In this document: one piece after another, positions 1 to 11,148 of the stretch
Numbering within the stretch: position 1 is the stretch's first letter
Layout: each line of letters opens with the position of its first letter
Source: Opisthocomus hoazin
Lineage: Eukaryota; Chordata; Aves; Opisthocomiformes; Opisthocomidae
Length of the DNA: 64,000 nucleotides
Direction of reading: 5' to 3'
Assembly: GCF_030867145.1 (NCBI RefSeq)
Contig: NC_134415.1
Coordinates: 65,749,300 to 65,813,299, forward strand
Notes under the pieces: generated by a model
What the model was told of the DNA's origin: nothing
The model's input: the letters and a program-made list of their open reading frames with translations, nothing else
The model's database searches: none
Program-made: the position numbers and the translations under genes

Positions 1-2376
1 TTTTTTGCTTCCCTTGGCTTTCCTTCTTTCTTGATAGCTTATAACACTCTCAGGTTATTACTCAAGCTTAGCATTTTAGTCAAAATGAGAGTGGTTTTCT
101 GCGTGGATCTGCAAAACTGACCTTGTGTGTGTCTACTGGCAGCCACCCACAGCCAGACTTCATGGGCCCTAACGCTGGAAATGCACTTACCTAAATTAGA
201 TATCCCATCGCAGCCGAGTGCACCGATAGCAGGGGCGCAGCAGTGCCGCCTGCGCCCTGGGAATCCACTGGCTACTCCTTATCTTGCAGGAGACTGAATT
301 TATGGCATTTTTTATTCTAAGGCTCAACTGTAAAGATGTCAGACTTGTTTGTCAAGTCAGCTCAAGAATAATGCTAAATCCCTGATGTGCTCAAATGCAT
401 TTGAGGGTTTGCTGTAGTAAAGCCGCTTTACAGAGCTCATTCTTTATTACAGTCCTTACCTTTACATCTTCTTTTTCCCAGACTCTTCAAAGGCAATGAA
501 AATAAGGCAGCCACCAACCTAATCCATTGCATCCATAAAATTATTTTGCAAGCCCAGCCAGTGTTGCATTGCCTACAGGAATTTGCTTCTTAAATAAGTC
601 TGTTCTTCTAAAAAAACTATTAGCAGATATGCATTTTTTTCTTTCAGAAATACAGAGGGAGCTGTGATTGGAAAAAACAAAAGTAATGAAGGAACCATTT
701 CTGCTCCAGTAATAGCCTGCCTGGACTGCACAGGTAAAATTTGTACCATTCCCCTCCCTGATGCCACAGGACGCCTGAGCTGACCTGTTACCCGGCATGG
801 GAACGGGGCTGAGCGAGCAGTGGCATGCCAGCTCCCTCTGAGGTGCTTTGGGAAAGCGGCAAACCCCTGACCCCACAGGAGACCACTCACCCCTGCAGCG
901 TCAGTGGCAAGAGCTGCTCTCCGAAGGCTCTGCAGGCACAGCCGTGCTTGCCCGAGGGTGCCGGCACAGCCCCAGCGGCTGGTGGCCCTGCACCGGTGGC
1001 ACGGCTGTCCCACACAGCTCAATGGCACGCACCGAGCCGGCAAAAACGCCCTTCGCCTGCAGCAGATGCTCCTACCACCAATTGTCCTGCCACAGCAATG
1101 AGAGTAAATGGATTTGGGGCTGAGGGGGTGTTTCTTTGACTTTTCATTGCTGGAATTCTGAGCGTTAGCTCCTCAAGCACAGACCTCCTCTGATCGGTGG
1201 GGTAGAGAAGTAACCCCAGAACCCACTTCTGATCCTCTCTGTGGGCTGGGGACGTGAAACACCAGCCACTACTTAGCCCCTAATGTAGCTAAATGCTCTC
1301 ACTTAGGTTTGTGTCCTACTGAACGCAGCCTCAGTCAAGGCACAACGTACACACCTAAACGGACTACTGAAGAAGAGCATCCGTGATGGGGACCGGGAGC
1401 CGTGACTGCTCTATATTGCCACCTAGTAATCTGCGTTCACACAGCAGCCGGAGTCTTCAAAACTCGCCAGATTACGTGCCAGCACGTCGAATCTATGCAA
1501 TGCAACGAGGAGCCCCACCGAGAAATAATCTCTGGTTTCAACCCATGCTTTAAATGCGAGGATGCAGTAAAGCCTCCTTGGCTCTGAAAGCCTTCCTCGC
1601 TGTGCTTGTTCATGATGAGTATAAATCAGTATACACCAGTAATGAAGCTCAATCACAGAACAGCGTGTCCTTGTCTTTGGCCGGGAGAGTGGGATCTGAT
1701 GCTTTTTGTCTGCTGGCTGCCGCTTTGATTTCCCTGAAGAGGAGTCAGAGGGTGTGTGCCAGGCTCAGCACCACATTGTGACCAGCCACAGGGGGACAAG
1801 CAGAGAAGTTTGCAGAAAGAGAATAAAAAAGGAATGATGCCAAATTGACACCAAAGCTCAGTCAAGACCAAAGTTTGCAAGTTTTGAGGAAAGGCACTGA
1901 AGCAGACAAAGCTGGGAAAAGTCTAAAGCTTGGATAGCAAATAATCCAAAATCATCTGTCGAAAAGACAGTTCTGGCTGTCATTTTCATCTTCTGTGTCT
2001 TAAAGGAAAACATGATAAACCAGAGGGAACAAATTCCATGTGATGCATACACATGAAACGAAGACTGCTCTTTGGTAGCTAGCTATTGCTTAGTATCTGT
2101 CCTAAACTGTAGCGCTGAATACTTGGAGCAACTGATTCTATAAAAGACCTTTATGAGTATATAAATATGGTTAATCACTATTAAGTAGATCCTCCACATG
2201 GAAGAAGAAGCTGTGCTGCTTGTGTTGGATGACAGAGCTGGATGCAGCTTGAGCAGCCCTGGTCTGATCAAGCCACTGCAACATTCAAGTGGTTCAGAAG
2301 AGTTTAGCTCCCAGAGGGCACCCCGGGACATGACCAGGTATTACAGACAATTCTGTTCATGCTTAACTGTTTTTAA

Positions 2377-2457
2377 TTAAAAAAAAAAAAAAAAACACAA
2401 CAAAAAAAACCGCAAAAAAAAAAAAACAAAAAACAAAAAACCCCACAAAAAACAGTT
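2377..2457. repeat. A-rich low-complexity tract
   Basis: A run of 17 A from 2379 is followed by A-rich sequence broken by single C residues and short C runs. It could be the decayed tail of a retroposed copy, but nothing recognisable lies immediately upstream. Confidence 0.8.
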
Positions 2458-5152
2458 GAGCAATTTTGAAAGTCCAACCCTGTCCCAGGAATCCTGGAAA
2501 TGCACTGCTGGCTTGGCAGTGATGCGTCTCTGGAGAGGAGCTCTTCACAGGCACCAGCACCCCAACTTTCCTAAGCTAAGCAATTTCTTCCATGATGCCA
2601 GGCAAATGCATCTCAGTCTCTTTTGCTTTAGAAAATATTGTAAATCTCAGGGCCAAAATTGTGTGACTGTGCACTGTCAGTTGTGGTGTGTTGTGTGTGC
2701 ATCAGCCTTCTGGTGTTCAACGCATATTCAGACCCAGTGGCTTGTCAGCCACTATGCTTGAGGAAATGCAATTTTTTTCCTGTAAAACTGTGAAAAGGAC
2801 ATATTTATCTGCTTTTTGCACGTTTGTGATAATGTACGTTGTTGGACTTTTTCTGTGCCGCTGCATGTTCACTCACTCAAGCAGGTGCATTGACAGAGAG
2901 AACTTCGCTCCCCCTCAGAGGCTGGGTCTGCTAGTGGTGTGATAATCAGAAGGGAAAATACATATTTCACATTTCAACCAAGTGTACAGGGTTTGGAATT
3001 GGACAGACCATGAGGACAGGTTTGCAGAGATACTCTGAAGACAGAAAATTCACTTAAGAGAATTACGCCAATTCAAGACGCGAGGAGTTAATGGCGATAT
3101 ATGCAGCACCCTGTAGCTGTTTTTATTTATTGATGATACTCAATATTTACAGCAGCTGGTAAACCTGACTGGTTTACTGTCATGACCAGTTCCAGCTCAT
3201 TATTCTCTCTCATTTGACTCCCTTCTGTGTCAGGTAAGAAACAATCTGGGACCTTAGCAGTTATCACTCTTTTTCAGAGAAATCCTGAATCCTGTTAAAG
3301 AATTGTTGAAATCTGTCTTGCTTTGTCAGGAACAAAATCAATAGCACCTAATTAAAAAAAAAGGTGTAATTTTGAGAACAGAACTGACATCGCTTTTATT
3401 TGATAAAGGACAAACTTATCAACAAAATTAATGTGCCCAGAACAGAATTTCTTATATCTGTCCAGTAAGAAAAAATCACAGGACCACAAAGAGCAGCTCC
3501 ACCTGTCTTCCCCCCAGCTAGGTCATTCACTCGGCCTCTCTCCCTCGTGTGTATCGCTCTTCCAGACCCCTAAATTCAAGTGCACTCACTGCAGGTTCAC
3601 CGCACTGTTTGGCCCTGGGTTTCTGATGCTGTCACTATTTCTTTCCGTGTAAGAACAGTGACAAACTGGAATTTGGAGGAGGGGGGTGGCTTCCAGCTTC
3701 CCAGGGACATGGGTGTAGGAGAGGGATACGAGCTGAAACATTTTGCTTTTCTGCAAACTTTCACATTTTCCCCACCCAACCTCATTTGGAACTCTCGTAT
3801 TTTCCCCATCCATCCTAATCCCGATCCCATGTACCTCTTCGAGCAGTGCTTTCATGCTCTCTGCCCGGGCTTTCATCTCAGGGACATCTCTCCTGTTCAA
3901 ACGCAACGTCTAGCCTTGAAGCGTGACTGGCTTTCTTAGTCTCCACCTATAATAAAAACGAGCCTGGCTTAATAGCAATACTGACGGCAACCCCTTTTCA
4001 GCTTTACAGCTTTATTACTCAAAATGTTCTTACTGTGAAAAAAATCTCCTTCTGGTTTTACGTGTGTCGTAAATACCCACACTGGTGTGCATGACCGAGA
4101 GACTTTGGTACCGGCAGGCTGGCAGAGTGAGGGCCCTCACTCCTGCGTCCGCCCCGCGCACAGCCCGGCTCCGCGGGGTGCTGGTACGCAGCCCTGGCCC
4201 CGCTCCACAGGGAGCTGGGGCGCAGCCATGGCTGAGCTATATCGGGAGCTGGTAAGCAGGGGGCTGGTGTGCAGAAACACACACAAAGGTGGCAAGAAGC
4301 AATCTGGACATACAAGACCCCGCTGATCCTCCTCCTCCCTGCTCTTCTAGAAAATAATGAAAATAATAATAATATGGCAGAAGCCTCTGTGGCAAGTCCT
4401 CTGCCACTGGCAGAGGTTTTCAGGCTGGACATTGGAAAAAAGATTTGGGAAATACAGTGGGAACAAGGGAAGAGAAAGAAGGGCATGTGCACGCTCACCA
4501 GTTCCCAACAGGCATGATGTTGAAGTGAAAAGCTTCCCGAAGACCTCCAGCAAGCTGCTGAAGCGTGAATATAGCAGCTAATTGAGAGGCAGAGCTGATT
4601 GCCTGCACTGCACTGAGAGGCTTCAGGTTAAAAAAATCACGGGAGAAACCTCAAAGCCGTATGTGAAATTAGAGGGGACACAGGCAGAGAAGGCGAGGAG
4701 ATGGGAATCTGTGGTGTTAAACCTTAGCCACGACAAGCAGCAAAATGTTCACCTGTTAATTTAGAGACCAGAGCTGAAGGGCTTGCACCTTTCTGCCTGC
4801 TGAAGCCTCTGCCTGCAGCAGACAGACATAATCAAATCACGAGAGGCTGTTAAGCACTGGCAATAAACTGTCCCCGGGCACACACAGGGCTGTGGGGTGT
4901 TGCTTAATAAACTGCAAAATTTCTTCCACTCTCACCTGTTTTTTTGTAGATTGCTGTTCATTTTCCTTTGGGAAGTGATGGTAAATGCAGGATCAGTGTG
5001 TCAGTGATGTATGCAAATTTTTTACTTCTCTTGAGAAATTCTAACTGTCCCTGCCTCCAAATACTCCAGCCTCTCTTTAATTTCTTTCAGAAAAGAGTAT
5101 GTCCTAGGAAAGATAGCCAGTCTGGCTTTCATTTTCCTGGTGCATCTGTATT

Positions 5153-5182
5153 TGTGTGCGCGTGTGTGCATGCGTGCATGTG
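5153..5182. repeat. 30-bp perfect pyrimidine-purine alternating tract
   Basis: Fifteen consecutive YR dinucleotides (TG, CG and CA steps) run without a break, including a central CGCG-type step. Tracts of this kind are the classical Z-DNA-prone class. Confidence 0.85.
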
Positions 5183-7084
5183 TTTGCGATGTAGTAGTGC
5201 CAGAGCAGGTGCTACTCGATGATGTGTTGACTCTGAAATTGATGTTTATTCTCAAAGCAGTCATTGTGCATCAGGTTGATTAATTATCCTGGAACAAGGA
5301 CAGTTTCTTTCTCTAAACTGTCCTGCAGGCACATTTGTGTGGAGCTCTGAGATGAATTCTGTAATAATCACCAGCTCAAGTGTCTGGCACAAACCCAGTT
5401 TCAGCCACGGGCACGTTACATATCTTGCACCCAAAGCAAACAGGTAAAAATTAATGCTTAAGCCATCTCCTAGGGCTGCCACGTGACACAACTGGTAACA
5501 CAAATACTTAACGTTGTAAAATAAAATCAATATCAAGTCCTGTAATAATGCAATGATTTTATAATATAACTGTTAATAACAAGCATCATCTTATTTTTAT
5601 GTATTTTAAAGTCACAGCAGTTACACTAGTGACACTAAATCATCTTAAATACGCAACCAAAGAAATCACTGCCGAGAACCACAGATACATCAAGCTGCAC
5701 AGGGGACTTGGCCACTTCAGATTCCTGCGTTCCTGTGTCTGTCCTCAGTCCCTCCGTCCATGACAGGATTTATAGCGGACGGTCACACGCTGAGGAAACT
5801 TGGACGGCATAAAGGCACAAGAATAACTACAAATGAACCAAAAATGAGCACCCCGGAGTAGCGACAATAAGAAAACCAGAAGGCTTTTGGAAAGCAGCGC
5901 ATTTTATTCCCACATCTCATTCTGCAGTCTTCCGCTGATGCTATTAAAATACCTCAGCACGAGGCAATATTTTTATTTTATTGTGCAACAGTCTCTTTTA
6001 CTGAAAAAGTGGATTGCATTTGCCAAATTCCCATTTTAATTTAGGGAATTTACAGGTATAAACAGAATACAACATAATCACATTTCGACTATACATGCAA
6101 ATGTACAACATCGTAACAGCAGCTTTTTTCAACAGTAAAAACTGTTTGGATTTCCGCAAGTTTCTACCAATACTTCAACAACAGTAAGCGGCAAAACACT
6201 GAACTCTCCCAGGAAAAAGCCCTGCAACAAGAGTCCAGGGGGAAAGCTTTCTACAGCACGTGCCAAACACAGAATGTACACTATGGGATCTAGGACTGGT
6301 ATCCAGGTAGTGAAAAGATCCCCATTTCTTGGGGACAGAAAACACTGAGCACAGTGAGGACAGCTCAGAATTGTGGGTTTCTCTTCAACCATCTGTAGGA
6401 TTACAATGCAGTGCAGTATCATAATGAGTTCAGTGATACAGCAACTCTAAGTCATAGGCACAAAGTTCTTCAGTCTAGGATGTATTTGAAAAACTAACAA
6501 AAACTCTACTGTATTAGCCTATAAACAAAAAATGGTGGTTTTTTTGCAAAAGATGCTGTGTGGAGCTTGAGCAGAAAGTAAACGTTGCATTTCGGCTTAT
6601 AGCCAGAATCTCTCGATACTCACAAGCTGTACGTAACATGGGATATACAGATCTCCATGCCCTATCTCCCAGCTCAGCAGCTACAGGCGTTTAGCCTCAG
6701 TACCTTTCTAGAGGTCTCTTTCAAAATCTGTGGGTGATGCCAGGTCACCCAACTTCTGCACTCACTCAGAACACACAGTGTCGCACCAGATGCCTCTGCC
6801 TGCATTCATTGACAAGAATCTAAAGCTCCCCCATAGATCAGTTTTGCAAATATGCCCCGCTGGGTAAATTGCTCATTTCGGATTTCGGCGCTGAACATGC
6901 TGTGAGGCTGATGCTGCCTGCTTGGCTTGAGAAGGCATTGGGCTAGGCACCGCTTAATTAGGGCCACGGGAATAACTGACTTTCAGTTCAGTGGCTTCAT
7001 AACTAATAATAATAACAATAATAGCAACAAACAACATGGTTCATTATTCCAGGAGACGGTAACAACTTGTTTCGGCATGTAGTC

Positions 7085-7190
7085 AGGATGGCCCGATGGC
7101 TGGGGGACCCTCTTGGGATGGGGAAGGCCGAGAGTCAAATCTCTTCTCCGCCTGGTTCCGAGCTAAGGTTTGACCCAAGGACCCCCAACC
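7085..7190 (+). repeat. Possible ancient SINE-like repeat
   Basis: The stretch contains GAGTCAAATCTC and, about 30 bp later, AAGGTTTGACCC, the fold-back pair around a TCTCCGCCTGGTTCCGAGC segment. This matches my memory of an old amniote short interspersed repeat that carries a box-B-like GTTCAAATC and its complement. I cannot name the family, and the match rests on recall only. Confidence 0.3.
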
Positions 7191-7370
7191 CCAAAGGGTT
7201 TTCCCAGGCTGGGAAATACTCCAACGTTTGCTTCCCCAGTCTTTCCCGTTAAATGCATGCGGTACAAAATACCAGCACGTTCACCAGCCAGGACGCGCCG
7301 GGCACAGGGCGGCCGCTGCCACCAAAGCCACGGACGTCTCAGCCGCGGGACCTGCCGGAGTACACGGCAG

Positions 7371-7402
7371 TGCCTGCCTGCCTGCCTGCCTGCCTGCCTG
7401 CG
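7371..7402. repeat. (TGCC)n microsatellite
   Basis: Seven perfect TGCC units and an eighth ending in G. It sits inside the CpG-rich patch downstream of SLC35D3 and interrupts open frames on both strands with repetitive Ala-Cys-Leu-Pro-type translations. Confidence 0.9.
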
Positions 7403-7730
7403 CTTTCTTCCACGGGCAGCCCGGCGCGGGGACAGCGAGGGCTGGTATGCACAAAGCCGTGTCTCAACGCGTGGCCAGCGTACAGCAAAACCGTCCGGGC
7501 AAAAGCACCCCTGGGAAGCCCGGAGAGACGGTGTCCCCAGCTCTACTGCCCCCAGCTCTGCCTGGACTTCTGAGAGAAGGAGACAGAGGGGACGCTTAGG
7601 TTCCAGTCCAGGCTCCGATTCAGCCGACTTTCGGGTACAAGGAGGGGATAGCACAAGGCACATGCTTTCTCCCTAATTTTTTTATAGCCCTCCCAAATCA
7701 AATCCATGCATATCAAAATTTCCAGACTCT

Positions 7731-7736
7731 TTTATT
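7731..7736 (-). terminator. Candidate poly(A) signal of SLC35D3
   Basis: The minus strand reads AATAAA here, the first canonical hexamer after the SLC35D3 stop codon, about 815 bp downstream. It is followed by T- and TG-rich sequence within 60 bp, as expected for a downstream element. Other hexamers lie near 5900-5990, so a longer 3' UTR is possible. Transcript ends are not visible from sequence. Confidence 0.35.
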
Positions 7737-8550
7737 TGGGTCAAGCTAATATTCCCAATGCCACATGTAGTTAAAGCTCATGGAAAAGCATCCCGCTTTT
7801 GCCAACCAAAGCTTCTCAAAAGTTCAGATCCGGTTCTGCTCTCATGTACACCACTGCAAGACAAAAGTTATTCCTACTGAAGACACAAACCACCCCAAGC
7901 AAACCAGGTCCAAGGCCCAGTCTGGCCACAGAATCAGGGAAGGTTTCAGTTCTTCAGTTAAGAGGGTGATTTTACATCGTTGTAATTCAAGTGGCACGAC
8001 CTCTAGCCCTGTTGCAATTGTTTTGACACAGAGGAGCACATAAGTGTAGAGTTAATAGGAGCTTGTATATTGTAGGAATGTATTTATATAGAGTACTTAT
8101 AACTGGATGGATACAGATATGGAAGCACATCGACAGGGCCTCTGAATGGTGTTAAACTCACAAGGCTCCAGACACAAGCGAAGCTGCAGGCCTCCGCCGT
8201 GTCACTGGCACTGCCGACTAACTCAATGGCACTGATGTCGCTTGTGGCCCAGGGTGCTGGGCAAGCGCCCTGTGACTTCCCATCACCCAACTCTCTCTGT
8301 GTCCACAGCAGAGGACTCGGCACCTTTAGCTGCGGTGGGTCTAAACTGATGTACTGAAAGCAGCTGAAAGCAAGCCCAAAGCATGAGCAAACTCTGACCT
8401 TTTGCTTTTTGACGATGAGGTAAAGTCATCCTACGTGATTTGGATTTGTCAGCATTGATGTGGAAATGTATGCTCTGCCTTTCCCCCCTGTACAGAGAGC
8501 CAGGTGTCTGTCCTCAAGCAATAGGTTTTACGACCTATTTTTAAGGGTTT
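7737..8550 (-). other. Presumed 3' UTR of SLC35D3
   Basis: The stretch between the stop codon and the first AATAAA has no open frame with recognisable content. Just past the stop, two copies of CCCTTAAAAA stand in tandem on the minus strand. The extent as UTR is inferred from the hexamer only. Confidence 0.4.
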
Positions 8551-9383
8551 TTAAGGGTTGGGGGGTATCTCTTCATTTTCTATCAAATAATCCTTCTTTA
8601 TATAATTAGCACCCCTCACCAACCTCCATACTCCAAGATAGGCATCCTTCAGCGAGCTCCTGGTCACTTCTTGCGTGCCGGTGGCTTTTCCCTGGACTGC
8701 GGGTCCCTTGGCAGGTTTCTCAGTGCCGTCCTTCTCTTCCTCTCCGCTCTGGCTGTCCCCCGTGGCTGATCCTTCCACTGCCGCTTCCTCGGTGCCCTCC
8801 TCCGGGGAAACTGCCTCCATCGCAAACAGTGCCTGGTCCCCAGCCTGTCTTTTCCCCTCCTCTTCGCCAGCTTCTTTCTCCAGGTCCTCGTAATTGCTCT
8901 GCCGTCTGGTCTCAATGTACTTGGCCACGCAGTAGATGACAGATCCCACGGTGTTGACCACAACACCGGCTATAAATAACTTTGTGGGCTCCACATCATT
9001 GAATGCCACCATGCCCACCGTGATGGTTGCTATGCTCTTCACCACCCCTACGAAGCTGGTGGTCACAGCCGAGTTAATGTAAGTGCAGTGAAGGGTCGTA
9101 AAGTTCATGGCACAGCTAATCAGGACACAAGCGATAAAGATGCACACCATGGCAGGGTCCTTCCACCCAGGGAAGGACCAGACGTTGATGGAATCCATGC
9201 TGGCAAAGGAGAAGATGATGAGAAAAGGGGTGGCAGAAACAGCGATGGCGTACTGAGCTGTCAGGGGTCCATATTCACTGTCTACGCTGGTCTTCTGAAT
9301 GAGCACCAGGTAGGCAGCGTGTATCAGCACGGCGAGCACGCCCGTCACATAGCCCATAGCGTCCCCGGTCAGGTCACCAGCTC
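8551..9383 (-). CDS. SLC35D3: SLC35D3 coding exon 2
   Basis: Codes residues 146-422 and a TAA stop. The acceptor reads CCAACAG|GAGCTGG. It carries the second half of the transporter fold and the whole cytosolic tail. The tail between about 314 and 385 is rich in Glu, Gly, Lys and Ala and is the least conserved part compared with human; the last 35 residues (SLKDAYLGVWRLVRG onward) are again very close to human. Confidence 0.95.
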
Positions 9384-11148
9384 CTGTTGGGAGAGCCACA
9401 GAAAGAAACAAGCACGGTTTTTGCACGTGAGACAGAGAACACTGGTTTGGGCTATTGGGGGGGGGACACGACATTTGGGAAGCAGGCATTGGTGCACTTT
9501 CCATAACTCCTGGGATATGTCATGCTTGTCCCAAGGCTGGGCACACTTACCTCCCAACAGATACACCTCTTTCTTTGTGTGTGTTTCTGCATGCTCCAAA
9601 GCTATCGACCGCCTTTCTCTCTCCCCCTAAAGCCGGCAGCTGAAACCAGGTCGCGTTCTCGCCTTTGTGAAGCAGCTACAGCAGGCTCTCAGCGGGAACC
9701 ACACACACACAGCACCCCTGGGCATCCTCTCGCCTGCGCGGTGTGAAGGCTGCTTGCCCCCCAGCCCCCCGGCCCTCCTCCTGCCCTCCCGCTCCCTCCA
9801 TTGAGGCCACACCGTGCGGGACCCCTGCAGCAAGATCCTCCCTGCCGAGCCCCCCACCGGGTTTCCTTGCAGGTTCAACTACTCGCCGTGTGCGTGTGCT
9901 CCACTCCCTGGGGCAGCCCCCAGCCCCAGAGTGTCCCCAGGCCACACAGAGCCGGCTTTGCCCCTTCCACCCCACCCCACCCACAGGGTTGCAGCTGACC
10001 CCGAAGGTTGCACCTACCCCTGTAAGACTGGTCTGACAGAATCATACATAATCACAGGATGGTGGGGGTTGGAAGGGACCTCTGGGGATCACCCGGTCCA
10101 ACCCCCCTGCCGAAGCAGGGTCGCCTACAGCAGGCTGCACAGGACCGCGTCCAGGCGGGGTATGAGCATCTCCAGAGAAGGAGACTCCACAGCCCCTCTG
10201 GGCAGCCTGTTCCAGCCACCCTCGGAGTGAAGAAGTTCTTCCTCGTGTTCAGCTGGAAAGGGAACCCCAGCAGGGCTGCGGTTGACCCCGCGGGGCTGCG
10301 GTTGCCCCCAGAAGATTACATCTACCCTCCTAAGGTTGCACCCAGCTCCCGTGCGGGCACACCTCCCTCTGCGGGGCTGCGCCTTCCCTGGCAGGGCTGC
10401 AACAGGGCTGCACCTCCGTCCAGGGGGCTGCACCGAGCCCCGCGAGGCCGCGCCCGCCACCGCGGGGCTGCAGCCGCCCCCCTTCCCCCCGCCCCCCGGG
10501 GCTGCTCGCTCCCCGCAGCCCCGCACCGTTCCCCCCACCCCCCTCGGGGCCGCTCGCCCCCCGCAGCCCCGCACCGTTCCTCGCCGCGCTGCCGCCGCCC
10601 GCCCCGTCCCGTCCCGTCCCGTCCCGTCCCGCCGCGGCGGCCGCAGCCGGTGCCGTCGGGGCGCCGCGCCCCGCCCCGCCCGGCGCCTGCCTCCCCCGGC
10701 GGCCGCACTCACCGGCCAGCGCCGCGCCGCAGGTGGTGATGAGGACGGCGACGAGGACGCCCGGCGAGGGCATGCCGTCGCGGAGGACCAGGGCGCCGGT
10801 GAGGAGGGTGACGAGGGGCAGGCAGCGCTTGAAGACGACGTACATGGGCAGGCTGAGGCCGCGCAGCGACCAGAGGGTGAGGGTGGACTGCAGGGTGGCC
10901 AGCGCGGCCACGGCGGCGAAGGGCCGCGCCAGGCGGGGCCCGAAGGGCGGCAGCGCCGCCAGCCCCCGCCGCCGCAGCGCCTCCAGCCCCAGCGCCGCCG
11001 CCGCGCTGCTGAGGCACTGCAGCAGCGTCAGGAAGGCGAAGTGGTAGCGGGCCAGCAGGAACTTCAGCAGGATGTTCAGCGAGCCCGAGCACAGCCCGTG
11101 CGCCACCGCCACCGCGACGCCCCGCGCGCGGCCCCGCCACCGGCCCAT
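8551..11148 (-). CDS. SLC35D3: SLC35D3, nucleotide-sugar transporter family member (2 coding exons, 422 aa)
   Basis: Membrane protein of the SLC35 (drug/metabolite transporter) family. In mammals SLC35D3 is needed for platelet dense granules and for dopamine D1 receptor trafficking in striatal neurons, and has been linked to UDP-glucose transport into synaptic vesicles. The CDS joins 11148-10713 to 9383-8551; the split codon is G|GA (phase 1). About ten hydrophobic segments fill residues 10-300, including the conserved SLRGLSLPMYVVFKRCLP block (94-111) and NFTTLHCTYINSAVTTSFVG (239-258). A hydrophilic acidic tail follows (303-422) with a YEDL motif at 310-313 and the conserved YLIENEE end. 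Human SLC35D3 is 416 aa, so length and both ends agree. The ATG has A at -3 and G at +4. The order with PEX7, same strand, matches human 6q23. It is intact, with no frameshift or internal stop. Confidence 0.96.
10038..10260 (-). mobile_element. CR1 LINE 3' fragment, reverse
   Basis: On the plus strand the copy starts with AGAATCATAC-type terminal repeats, then GGTTGGAAGGGACCTCTGG and TCCAACCCCCCTGCC, the reverse complement of the CR1 3' end, and runs to the segment matching the end of the ORF2 C-terminus. It is inserted within minisatellite-like sequence: GGTTGC and TGACCCCG motifs occur on both sides (about 9984-10020 and 10271-10345). Confidence 0.9.
10498..10580. repeat. 48-bp tandem duplication in SLC35D3 intron 1
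   Basis: Two 35-bp copies (10498-10532 and 10546-10580) differ at two positions and are offset by 48 bp. Each contains CCCCGCAGCCCCGCACCG. They are part of a GC-rich array and would hinder sequencing and assembly. Confidence 0.9.
10606..10630. repeat. (GTCCC)5 microsatellite
   Basis: Five perfect GTCCC units (GGGAC on the transcribed minus strand), beginning about 85 bp inside the intron from the SLC35D3 exon 1 donor. Confidence 0.9.
10713..11148 (-). CDS. SLC35D3: SLC35D3 coding exon 1
   Basis: Codes residues 1-145 plus one base. The start is the ATG at 11148-11146, just upstream of the conserved GSLNILLKFL segment; the frame is open further upstream but that part is proline- and arginine-rich CpG-island sequence without similarity to the family. 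The donor reads GCTGGCCG|GTGAGT. Extremely GC-rich, with poly-alanine-like codons (residues 49-52). Confidence 0.95.

Larger units (their letters stand above)
1..7730. other. Distal 3' flank of SLC35D3, no recognised gene
   Basis: I see no exon of a known gene here. Open frames in this stretch are short, lack recognisable domains and often overlap on both strands. The region holds a GC-richer patch around 780-1120, an A-rich tract at 2377-2457, a purine-pyrimidine alternating tract at 5153-5182, and a CpG-rich patch at about 7270-7510. In human the next gene on this side is IL20RA, tens of kilobases away; none of its coding sequence was recognised here. Part of the stretch nearest 7730 could still be transcribed if SLC35D3 uses a more distal poly(A) site. 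Confidence 0.6.
9384..10712 (-). other. SLC35D3 intron 1
   Basis: A 1,329-bp GT-AG phase-1 intron. From the donor side it holds a (GTCCC)5 tract, a 48-bp tandem duplication, a decayed GGGCTGC-rich minisatellite (about 10265-10480), a reverse CR1 fragment, and AT-richer sequence near the acceptor. GC content falls steeply away from the donor. Confidence 0.9.

Noticed and set aside
7163-7676. Overlapping 166- and 168-codon frames on both strands
   Set aside because: Both exist because the patch is GC-rich; they contain the TGCC repeat and no domain. Kept only as a CpG-patch finding.
1-8550. Exons of IL20RA or another interleukin receptor gene expected by synteny
   Set aside because: I looked for receptor-like motifs on the plus strand and recognised none; the gene probably lies beyond the window.
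9088-9630. 180-codon plus-strand frame over SLC35D3 exon 2
   Set aside because: Antisense shadow of the conserved transporter exon; no independent evidence.
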